A DNA stretch of 11,543 nucleotides from DASUZB01 sp036377075 (GTDB taxonomy: Bacteria > Actinomycetota > CALGFH01): the NCBI GenBank assembly GCA_036377075.1, contig DASUZB010000261.1, forward strand, positions 1 through 11,543, read 5' to 3'. Position numbers and translations under genes: made by a program. Under the pieces are notes generated by a model. That model was not told the DNA's origin. It searched no databases and saw nothing but the letters and a program-made list of their open reading frames with translations. Positions 1 through 7,056 of the stretch are shown in pieces; positions within the stretch are counted from its first letter, which is position 1; every line of letters begins with the position of its first letter.

Positions 1-831
1 CTGGCCACGCGCGCCGCCCGGCTGGGCGTGGCCGCCGCCGGCGGTGGCCCGTGCCCGGCCCGGCGGTTGCCAGTCCAGCGTCGGCGACTGCAGCAGGATC
101 TCCTCCTGCAGCCGCCGCAGGGCCGGTCCCGGCTCGATCCCCAGCTCCTCGACCAGCAGGTCGCGGCCGTCGCGGTAGGCGCGCAGCGCGTCGGCCTGGC
201 GTCCCGACCGGTACAGGGCGAGCATCAGCTGGCCGCGGAGGCGCTCGCGCAGCGGGTTGGCGGCCAGCAGCCGCTCCAGGTCGGGGACCACCTCGGCATG
301 CCTGCCGGCGGCGAGCCTCGCCTCCACCTGGTCCTCGGCGGTGGCCAGGCGCAGCTCCCCCAGGCGCGCGACCTCGCCCTGGGCGAACGGCTCGAAGGCC
401 ACGTCGGCGAGGGCGTCGCCACGCCACAGGGCCAGCGCCTCCCCGAGCAGCGCGTCGGCCGCCACCGGGTCGGAGGGCAGGACCGCGCGCCCGTCGCGGG
501 CCAGCCGCTCGAAGCGGGCGGCGTCCAGGTCGTCGGGGCCGACCCGCAGCACGTACCCGGGGGGCTGCCAGGCGAGCACCTCGGCGGTCGCGCCCGCCGC
601 CCGGTCGGGCTCGAGCACCCGGCGCAGCATCGAGACGTAGGAGCGCAGCGTGACCGTCGCCCGCGGCGGCGGCCGGCCGCCCCACAGCTCCTCGACCAGC
701 CGGTCGACCGAGACCACCCGGTTCGCGTCGAGCAGCAGCAGCACCAGGAGGGCGCGCAGCTTGGCGCCGGCGACGCGGAGCGGCCCAGCGTCCCCGATCA
801 CCTCGAGCGGCCCAAGGATCCCGTACCGCAT
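1..831 (-). CDS. AfsR/SARP-family transcriptional regulator (winged helix + BTAD), C-terminus cut by window edge
   Basis: The reading frame is open from an ATG at 829-831 to the left edge, giving 277 residues with no stop. Residues about 1-97 form an OmpR-type winged-helix DNA-binding domain, starting MRYGILGPLEV and including LVEELWGG and the turn into PPGYVLR. Residues about 102-248 form a bacterial transcriptional activation domain (BTAD), with FERLARDGR, ALALWRGDALAD and the closing ELGIEPGPALRRLQEEIL. This order defines Streptomyces antibiotic regulatory proteins, which bind direct repeats and activate nearby genes. A GGGGGA Shine-Dalgarno-like element (839-844) lies 7 bases before the ATG, which supports this start. 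Residues 252-277 look like a Pro/Gly/Ala-rich linker, so more domains (for example NB-ARC ATPase plus TPR, as in AfsR) may follow beyond the edge; this cannot be seen. The gene diverges from the type VII toxin cassette and may control it, which is inference. The family call is firm; the target is unknown. Confidence 0.9.
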   Translation of the reverse strand, partial: MRYGILGPLEVIGDAGPLRVAGAKLRALLVLLLLDANRVVSVDRLVEELWGGRPPPRATVTLRSYVSMLRRVLEPDRAAGATAEVLAWQPPGYVLRVGPDDLDAARFERLARDGRAVLPSDPVAADALLGEALALWRGDALADVAFEPFAQGEVARLGELRLATAEDQVEARLAAGRHAEVVPDLERLLAANPLRERLRGQLMLALYRSGRQADALRAYRDGRDLLVEELGIEPGPALRRLQEEILLQSPTLDWQPPGRARATAGGGHAQPGGARGQ

Positions 832-944
832 CGACCCGTCCCCCGTGGCACCGCCGGCTCGCGGCCCCGAAACCCAGCCTGCCGCCAGGATCACCGCCGC
901 CGTGGCGGCCCTGGCCTTCAGTTGGCGACCTCGGTGACGCCAGC

Positions 945-972
945 GTCGATTCAAACCGATTCCGCTGCATTC
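945..972. promoter_or_regulatory. Three phased direct repeats (ATTC every 10 bp), candidate SARP operator
   Basis: ATTC occurs at 949-952, 959-962 and 969-972, exactly 10 bp apart. The first two copies are extended to CGATTC. SARP regulators characteristically bind short direct repeats on one face of the helix, about one turn apart. An array of this kind upstream of a SARP gene and its divergent neighbour therefore suggests an operator. The repeats are seen in the sequence; the binding is inferred. Confidence 0.4.
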
Positions 973-985
973 GGAAACCCGAATG
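968..985. repeat. Perfect 7-bp inverted repeat with 4-base centre
   Basis: CATTCGG (968-974) and CCGAATG (979-985) are exact reverse complements separated by AAAC. The left arm shares its ATTC with the third copy of the phased direct repeat. No T-tract follows on either strand, so an operator is more likely than a terminator. Confidence 0.5.
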
Positions 986-1045
986 ACCGCGCCGGCCAGG
1001 GGTCGCTTCCTTCCTGACGCCGCCCGACCCGCCGCGACCCCACTG

Positions 1046-1060
1046 TGGAAAGCGCTTTGA
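1046..1060. promoter_or_regulatory. LacI-family-like operator palindrome
   Basis: TGGAAAGCGCTTTGA contains the perfect 10-bp palindrome AAAGCGCTTT (1049-1058) with a central CG step (1053-1054). Operators of the LacI/GalR family typically look like TGGAAAGCGCTTTCCA; here the right outer arm is degraded (GATCCA follows). It lies about 75 bp upstream of the EspC-like gene start. No LacI-type regulator gene is in the window, so its use as an operator is inference. Confidence 0.4.
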
Positions 1061-1131
1061 TCCAGTTTCCCTCTGGTTGCTTCCATCATCGCCTATTGGA
1101 GCGTGGTGGGGTCGGACCAGGGGAGGCGCGG

Positions 1132-1425
1132 GTGCGGGAGACGATCGCCGTGACGCCGGAGGCGGTCAGGGCGGTGGCCGGGGACGCCCGCCGCCTGGCG
1201 GGGGAACTCCACGGGGCCGGCGCCCAGGCCGGCGCCGGCGCCTGCCGCGTCTCCGGTGTCCTCGCTGGCGCGAGCGCCCAGTTCGACGCCATGTGGCTCG
1301 CCTGGTCGGCGGCGCTCGACCAGGTCGCCACCGCGCTGGAGGCGCACGCCCGCACGCTGGCCGCCGCCGCTGACGACTACGGCGAGGCCGACGCCGGCGC
1401 CGTCCCGAACCTGGCCGGGCGCTGA
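1132..1425 (+). CDS. EspC/WXG100-like type VII secretion target protein (97 aa)
   Basis: This is a small, Ala-rich, probably all-helical protein of the size usual for ESX (type VII) secretion partners. GTG at 1132 is chosen as the start because GGGGAGG (1120-1126) sits 5 bases upstream. The open frame extends further 5' to 1045, but that extension has no ribosome site and contains the operator-like palindrome. Residues about 1-45 and 47-82 fit two helices. The turn region carries two tryptophans (W55, W58), and the C-terminal YGEAD (Y83 to D87) matches the YxxxD/E type VII export motif. It resembles the EspC-like 'type VII secretion target' family more than classical EsxA, since WxG is not strict. 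Its TGA directly abuts the GTG of the toxin gene, so it is probably the co-secreted partner or targeting factor of that toxin; this is inferred from context. Confidence 0.75.
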   Translation: MRETIAVTPEAVRAVAGDARRLAGELHGAGAQAGAGACRVSGVLAGASAQFDAMWLAWSAALDQVATALEAHARTLAAAADDYGEADAGAVPNLAGR

Positions 1426-2733
1426 GTGCTACCGGACCCCGCGGTCCTCCAGGCGGGCAGCCGCGGCTTCGCCGCGCTCGCCGAGCGCTGCCGTGCGCTC
1501 GCTGCCGAGCTGCGGCATGGCGGGGAGGCGCTGTGCCATGGCCCTGGCGGCTGGGTCGGCGTCGCGGCCGAGGCCGCCACCCGCCGCCTCGGCCACCTGA
1601 CCGCCGCCCTGGAGCTGGCGGCGGTGGCCAGCTCGGACGCTGCCGCCGTCCTGGAGGCGCTCGCCGCGGCGGTGCAGGACGCGCTGCTGGCAACCGAGGA
1701 GGCCGAGCGGCTGGCGGCCGCGGCTGGTTGGCCGCCCATGCCCGCCGCGGTCACCGCCGCCGGCGTGCCCATCGCGGGGGCTGGGGCCATGGACCCGGTC
1801 ACCGCGTCACGGGTGCTGGGGCTGCGCCGCGAGGCCGCCGAGCGGGGCGCCGCGGCCCTCGGCGTGGCGGGGGCGGGCTTCGCCGAGATCGCCGGGCGGG
1901 CGCGAGCGGCCTGTGCGCTCGTCGAGCGGCAGGGCCAGTGGGCCACGGCGGTCGACTGCCGGCTCCACGGGCCCGTCCGGTTCTGGGACGACCTCCGCCA
2001 GGGGCTGGCCGACGGGTTGCGCGAGCTGGCCGTGGGCACCGCCCGGGAGGCGGCGCTCGGCTCGCCGTACTACTGGATGCTGCGGCCGCGGCAGGCGTGG
2101 GAGCAGGGCAGGCGCGAGCTGGCCGGCGGCCTCGCGGCGCTGCGCCATCCCGGTCAGGCGGCGGCCGCCGCCCTCGGCACCGATGACCTCGGCAACGGCC
2201 ACGCCGCGCGCTTCTGGGCGCGGCTCGTGCCGCAGGCCGCTCTCGCGGTGGCGGCCAGGGGCGCCGCCACCGCGCGTGGCGCGACCCTGACGCGCGAGGC
2301 CGCCACGACGGGCGAGTCGCTGGCGGCCGACCAGGTCGCCCGGCTCTCCCTCGCCGAGGTCAACCCCGGCTTCCCCGGCCCAGGCCGGCTGACCAACTGC
2401 GCCCACTGCGCCCTCGCCACCGACGCCACCCTCGCCGGCCGGCCCGCCTGCGCCCTTCCCGGCGGCGCCACCAGCATCCGCGTCCTCGAGGCCCACTACG
2501 GCCGCGCCTTCAAGTACGCCTCGTCAGCGGCGAAGGTCGCCACGGTCCTCGAGCGCGCCGGGCCCGGCGCGCGCGGCATCGTGTTCGCGTCGCGCGGGAC
2601 GCGCCGTCCCGGCCACCTGTTCAACGCCGTCAACCTGGACGGCACCGTGCGCTTCGTCGACGGCCAGCGCGGCGGCCCCGCCGCCGTCGACGGCGAGGGG
2701 TACGTCGCCTTCTTCCTGCTACGAACGGACTGA
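1426..2733 (+). CDS. Type VII-associated polymorphic toxin with C-terminal papain-fold (Tox-PL) domain
   Basis: The protein has 435 residues and starts at a GTG touching the preceding TGA, with no clear ribosome site, so translation is probably coupled. Residues 1-170 are Ala-rich and helical, with a GGWVG turn (W43) like a WXG/LXG targeting domain. Residues about 210-295 (PYYWMLRPRQAW, then an HPG stretch and AARFWARLVPQAAL) resemble the pre-toxin linker of actinobacterial type VII toxins. Residues about 305-435 match the Tox-PL papain-fold toxins (PF15644 type), predicted protein-glutamine deamidases. TNCAHC carries the likely nucleophile C325 (with C328 nearby), GHLFN supplies H397, and VDGQ supplies D412/Q414. 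All three triad positions are present, so the domain looks active. No signal peptide is seen, as expected for ESX export. A 93-codon immunity gene follows after 6 bp. The target protein is unknown. A peptidase activity rather than deamidation cannot be excluded. Confidence 0.82.
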   Translation: MLPDPAVLQAGSRGFAALAERCRALAAELRHGGEALCHGPGGWVGVAAEAATRRLGHLTAALELAAVASSDAAAVLEALAAAVQDALLATEEAERLAAAAGWPPMPAAVTAAGVPIAGAGAMDPVTASRVLGLRREAAERGAAALGVAGAGFAEIAGRARAACALVERQGQWATAVDCRLHGPVRFWDDLRQGLADGLRELAVGTAREAALGSPYYWMLRPRQAWEQGRRELAGGLAALRHPGQAAAAALGTDDLGNGHAARFWARLVPQAALAVAARGAATARGATLTREAATTGESLAADQVARLSLAEVNPGFPGPGRLTNCAHCALATDATLAGRPACALPGGATSIRVLEAHYGRAFKYASSAAKVATVLERAGPGARGIVFASRGTRRPGHLFNAVNLDGTVRFVDGQRGGPAAVDGEGYVAFFLLRTD

Positions 2734-2739
2734 ACAGCC

Positions 2740-3021
2740 ATGATCGACCGCGACACCGCCACCGCCATCGCCCGCCGCCACCTCGAGCGGGAGTTTCCCG
2801 ACGGCAGCGTGGCGCTCGACCACGGCGCCACCGTGGAGACGGCCCGCTGCTGGGTGCTCACCTACAACACCGTGGCCTACCTGCGGACCGGCGAGCTGCG
2901 CGACTGCCTGGTCGGCAACGGCCCGCTGCTGGTCGACAAGCGCTCGGGCGCCCTGCGCCAGGCCGGCACCGCCCACCCGGTCGAGCACTACCTGGTGGGC
3001 GGTCGGGACGCGCCGGACTGA
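2740..3021 (+). CDS. Imm35/YrhB-like immunity protein (93 aa)
   Basis: This small acidic/basic mixed protein has no signal peptide or membrane segment, so it is probably cytoplasmic. An N-terminal helix (DTATAIARRHLEREF) is followed by strands around W38 (CWVLTYNT). It then reaches the family-typical glycine turn GNGPLLVDKRSG at 59-70, and a closing TAHPVEHYL. This pattern is that of Imm35/YrhB-domain proteins, small immunity proteins placed directly after polymorphic toxin genes. It starts 6 bp after the toxin stop with no clear Shine-Dalgarno, suggesting re-initiation by ribosomes finishing the toxin. Expected job: bind and block the upstream papain-fold toxin in the producing cell. The function rests on family resemblance plus position; the exact family number was not checked by search. 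Confidence 0.75.
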   Translation: MIDRDTATAIARRHLEREFPDGSVALDHGATVETARCWVLTYNTVAYLRTGELRDCLVGNGPLLVDKRSGALRQAGTAHPVEHYLVGGRDAPD

Positions 3022-3039
3022 GCGGGGCCTGGCTCGCCC

Positions 3040-4332
3040 TCACTCCGGGGCGGACTCTTCGAGCTCGAGGCCGCGGGTCTCGGGGAGGCGGGCGAACAGC
3101 GGCGCCACCAGGGCGACCGGGGCGGCGACCAGGACCGCGGCGGCGGCGAAGCTCTGCAGGCCGTCGGCGAGCAGGCCGAACGCGACCAGGCCGGCGACGG
3201 CGCCGAGGACACCGGCGACGCTCACCCAGCCGGCGACGGTGCTGCGGATCCGGGTGGGGAACAGCTCGGCGCCGAGCGTCCCGACCGCCGGGGCGAAGGC
3301 GGACATCGCCACGATCGAGGTCAGGTACCCGGCGACCGCACCGGCCACCGAGCCGCTGTAGGTGAGCATGCCGGCGAGCGCGACCAGCACCTGGGTGGTG
3401 CCGGCGGTGCGGCGGCGGCCGAGGTGGTCGCTGGCCCAGCGGCCGACCAGCAGCCCGCCGAGGCCCAGTACGCCGGCGGCGACCACCATCAGGGCGGTGG
3501 CGGAGCGGGGCAGGTCGAGCACGCTCTCGGTGTAGACGAACAGCAGGCTGGTGGCGGGGCCCTGGACGAAGGCGAAGGCGAACGCGAGGACGAACAGCAG
3601 CGCGAGGCGTCCGCGGAAGGCGGCGGGCACGCGGCCGAGGAAACGCCGGTCGCGGCTGCCTGTGCTGCTGGCCCTGGCGCGTATGAACCGCTCCGGCTCC
3701 TCCAGGCGGCGGCGGAGCAGTGGCAGGGCGGCGAGCGGGATCAGCAGCAGCGCGAACAGGCCGCGCCAGCTGAGCGCGTCGCCGGCGATCCCCCTGATGA
3801 TGGCGGTCAGCCCCGCGCCGGTACCGTACGCGGCGGCGACCAGGGCGATCGCCTTGGCGCGGTCGGCGCTGGAGGTCTCCTCGGCGGCGATCACCCCGGT
3901 GATCGCGTTGGTGGCGGTGAGCATCGGGCGGCTGGCGGCGAACAGCGCCACGAACCACCAGAAGCCGGGGCTGAGCCCCGCCGAGGCGGCGATCGCCAGC
4001 CCCAGCGCCGAGCACCCGAGGAGGACCCTGCGGCGGCCGAACCGGTCGGCCAGGCCGGCGAGCGGCAGGCTGCCGACGGCGGCCAGGCGGATGATGCCAA
4101 GGCCCAGGCCGAGGGTGGTGAACGACAGGCCCACCTGGGCGGTCACCGAACCGGCCGTGCCCGGCTGGCCGAACGCCCTGGCGACGTCGGCGAGGGTGGT
4201 GGTGACCCCGAACTGGGCGAAGCCGGCGGCGACGGCGAGCCCGGCCGCGGTCAGGATGGCCGGATGGCGCCAGCCGTAGAGCCGCACCGAACGGGTCGTC
4301 GGCCGCTGCAGGTTCGGTTGGCTCGCTGGCAT
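3040..4332 (-). CDS. MFS transporter, sugar/metabolite-porter type (430 aa)
   Basis: This is a 12-helix-type major facilitator protein of normal length, with alternating hydrophobic segments throughout. The signature loop between helices 2 and 3 is present (GLADRFGRRR, residues 93-102). A weaker copy follows in the second half (GRWASDHLGRRR). FPTRIRST at 358-365 and a C-terminal PETRG at 417-421 are marks of the sugar porter / metabolite:H+ symporter branch, so it probably imports or exports a small organic solute using the proton gradient. The substrate cannot be read from the sequence. Start ATG 4330-4332 has only a weak ribosome site (GAGCG), so a different start is possible. It lies downstream of pruA on the same strand but is separated by a GC hairpin and a possible promoter of its own. 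Its 3' end converges on the immunity gene with an 18-bp gap. Confidence 0.85.
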   Translation of the reverse strand: MPASQPNLQRPTTRSVRLYGWRHPAILTAAGLAVAAGFAQFGVTTTLADVARAFGQPGTAGSVTAQVGLSFTTLGLGLGIIRLAAVGSLPLAGLADRFGRRRVLLGCSALGLAIAASAGLSPGFWWFVALFAASRPMLTATNAITGVIAAEETSSADRAKAIALVAAAYGTGAGLTAIIRGIAGDALSWRGLFALLLIPLAALPLLRRRLEEPERFIRARASSTGSRDRRFLGRVPAAFRGRLALLFVLAFAFAFVQGPATSLLFVYTESVLDLPRSATALMVVAAGVLGLGGLLVGRWASDHLGRRRTAGTTQVLVALAGMLTYSGSVAGAVAGYLTSIVAMSAFAPAVGTLGAELFPTRIRSTVAGWVSVAGVLGAVAGLVAFGLLADGLQSFAAAAVLVAAPVALVAPLFARLPETRGLELEESAPE

Positions 4333-4389
4333 GGTCGCTCGTGCCCGGCGCCGGCGCGCTGACGCCTGCTGGTCGGTGGTCGTCGGCTG

Positions 4390-4395
4390 ACTGTA
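4390..4395 (-). promoter_or_regulatory. Candidate -10 hexamer for the MFS gene
   Basis: TACAGT on the minus strand fits the actinobacterial TANNNT -10 consensus and lies 58 bp before the MFS start codon. The -35 region 17 bp further upstream (CTGCGA) is a weak match. This would allow the transporter to be transcribed separately from pruA. Confidence 0.3.
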
Positions 4396-4504
4396 GCGCC
4401 CGCGCCCGGCGGTCGCAGCAGTGCTCCGTCTGTCACCCCGGCAGGATCACGCCGCAGCAGCCCGAGGCCCGAGCAGGGATCCGGGTGCAGGACCCGATGG
4501 GGGG

Positions 4505-4537
4505 TCCGGGGGGAGCTGTCTCGGGCTCCCCCCCGGA
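4505..4537 (-). terminator. GC hairpin immediately after pruA, probable terminator
   Basis: TCCGGGGGGAGC (4505-4516) pairs with GCTCCCCCCCGGA (4525-4537) over 12 bp, with one extra C and an 8-base loop. The hairpin begins 1 base after the pruA TAG. No U-tract follows, which is common for terminators in high-GC Actinobacteria. It would insulate the MFS gene from pruA transcription. Confidence 0.65.
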
Positions 4538-4538
4538 T

Positions 4539-6173
<1,635 letters not shown>

Positions 6174-6211
6174 CGCAATCCTCCTCAGGTTCGAGCAGCA
6201 GCGCCCGCCAC

Positions 6212-6270
6212 ACCAGGGTAGTGGTACCCGATCGGGGAGAGACGATCCCGCCGCCGGGCGGTACCCTGGT
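6212..6270. repeat. Long-spaced perfect 9-bp inverted repeat upstream of pruA
   Basis: ACCAGGGTA (6212-6220) and TACCCTGGT (6262-6270) are exact reverse complements separated by 41 bases. GGTACCC also occurs twice as a direct repeat (6223-6229 and 6260-6266). The pruA-proximal arm contains TACCCT on the minus strand, a possible TANNNT -10 hexamer about 40 bp before the pruA start. The arms could be paired operator half-sites of a pruA regulator; no regulator gene is adjacent. Confidence 0.45.
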
Positions 6271-6313
6271 TGCCGACCCGGTGCGCCGGGGGGCGCGGGA
6301 ACTTTGCCCATGC

Positions 6314-6335
6314 GCCGGAACCCGTCGGTTCCGGC
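6314..6335. repeat. Perfect 9-bp hairpin/palindrome in the pruA-scramblase spacer
   Basis: GCCGGAACC and GGTTCCGGC form a perfect 9-bp inverted repeat around CGTC. It lies about 100 bp upstream of the scramblase-like gene. GTTTCCCG occurs twice just downstream (6340-6347 and 6371-6378). It may be an operator, or a hairpin in the leader; no T-tract follows. Confidence 0.45.
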
Positions 6336-6432
6336 ATCGGTTTCCCGACGACCGCCCCCGGCGCACCGGCGTTTCCCGGGCGGTTGTGCGAAGCTCACCT
6401 GATCCGAACGATGCGACCTCGAGGGAGCGCAG

Positions 6433-7044
6433 ATGTACCAGACCGGACCGCCGTCGGTGGGGTTGCTGGCCGAGCCGATGCTGGTGATCAACCAGAAGCT
6501 CAAGCTGATCGAGCTGAAGAACGAGTTCAAGATCTTCGACCAGCACGGTCAGCAGGTCGGCGCCGCCATCCAGGCCAGGCAGTCGCCGCTGGCGTTCCTG
6601 GCGCGGATCTTCAGCGACCTCGACGTGGCCCTGCCGATGACGCTGGAGGTGCGCGACCGCTCCGGCGGCCTCGCCCTCACCCTGCACAAGCCGTGGTTCC
6701 GCATGGCCTGCTCGGTCACCAGGGGCGACGGCATGGAGCTCGGCACCATCCGCAAGCGGATCCGGCTCGGCAAGGCGCGCTTCAGCCTGCTCGACCCGGG
6801 CGGCAGGGACGTCGGCGAGGTCAGGGCGCACAACTGGCGCGCCAAGGACTTCTCCGTGCTGGACGCGTCCGGCCAGGAGCTGGCCAGGGTCAACAAGAAG
6901 TGGGCCGGCCTGCGGGAGCTGTTCACCGACGCCGACAACTACGTCATCCAGCTGAACCCGGCCGCCCCCGACCCGATGCGCGGCCTGGCGGTCGCCTCGG
7001 TGCTGGCGATCGACACGGTGATGAAGCAGAAGGACAGCGGCTGA
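6433..7044 (+). CDS. LURP-one-related / phospholipid scramblase-like protein (203 aa)
   Basis: The protein resembles the LOR (DUF567)/phospholipid scramblase superfamily, which folds as a 12-stranded beta-barrel around a hydrophobic C-terminal helix. It shows repeated strand pairs such as MLVINQKLKLIELKNEFKIF, followed by a D-x-x-G turn (DQHGQQVG). Later come the periodic motifs RFSLLDPGGRDVGEV and FSVLDASGQELARV. Near the end is a nonpolar helix (LAVASVLAIDTVM, about 184-196). ATG 6433 is supported by GAGGGAG (6421-6427). No signal peptide is visible. The biochemical role of bacterial members is not settled; despite the name, lipid scrambling should not be assumed. It diverges from pruA and converges on the ABC ATPase gene with a 12-bp gap, so it is probably monocistronic. 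Confidence 0.8.
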   Translation: MYQTGPPSVGLLAEPMLVINQKLKLIELKNEFKIFDQHGQQVGAAIQARQSPLAFLARIFSDLDVALPMTLEVRDRSGGLALTLHKPWFRMACSVTRGDGMELGTIRKRIRLGKARFSLLDPGGRDVGEVRAHNWRAKDFSVLDASGQELARVNKKWAGLRELFTDADNYVIQLNPAAPDPMRGLAVASVLAIDTVMKQKDSG

Positions 7045-7056
7045 GCGACCGCCCGG

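Larger units (their letters stand above)
832..1131. other. 300-bp divergent intergenic region, regulator / toxin cassette
   Basis: This non-coding spacer separates the minus-strand SARP-like regulator from the plus-strand EspC-like gene. It is markedly richer in A and T than the flanking genes from about 945 to 1100. It holds three phased ATTC direct repeats, a perfect 7-bp inverted repeat and a LacI-type palindrome, each listed separately. No convincing -35/-10 pair could be assigned for the plus-strand cassette. Confidence 0.7.

Noticed and set aside
28..1017. Plus-strand frame of 329 codons over the regulator
   Set aside because: The minus strand encodes an intact winged-helix plus BTAD protein; the plus frame is a Gly/Arg/Pro-rich shadow.
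3424..4362. Plus-strand open frame opposite the MFS gene
   Set aside because: Low-complexity Gly/Gln/Glu-rich product mirrored from transmembrane codons; the minus-strand frame shows MFS motifs.
6317..6343. ECF sigma-type promoter (GGAAC ... CGGTTT) ahead of the scramblase-like gene
   Set aside because: The GGAAC is part of the perfect hairpin and the -10 element is only loosely CGTT-like, so it was not called.
6174..6530. N-terminal extension of pruA to 6530
   Set aside because: It contains both inverted repeats and the divergent gene's start, shows no homology-like sequence, and bypasses an excellent GAGGAGG site at the internal ATG.
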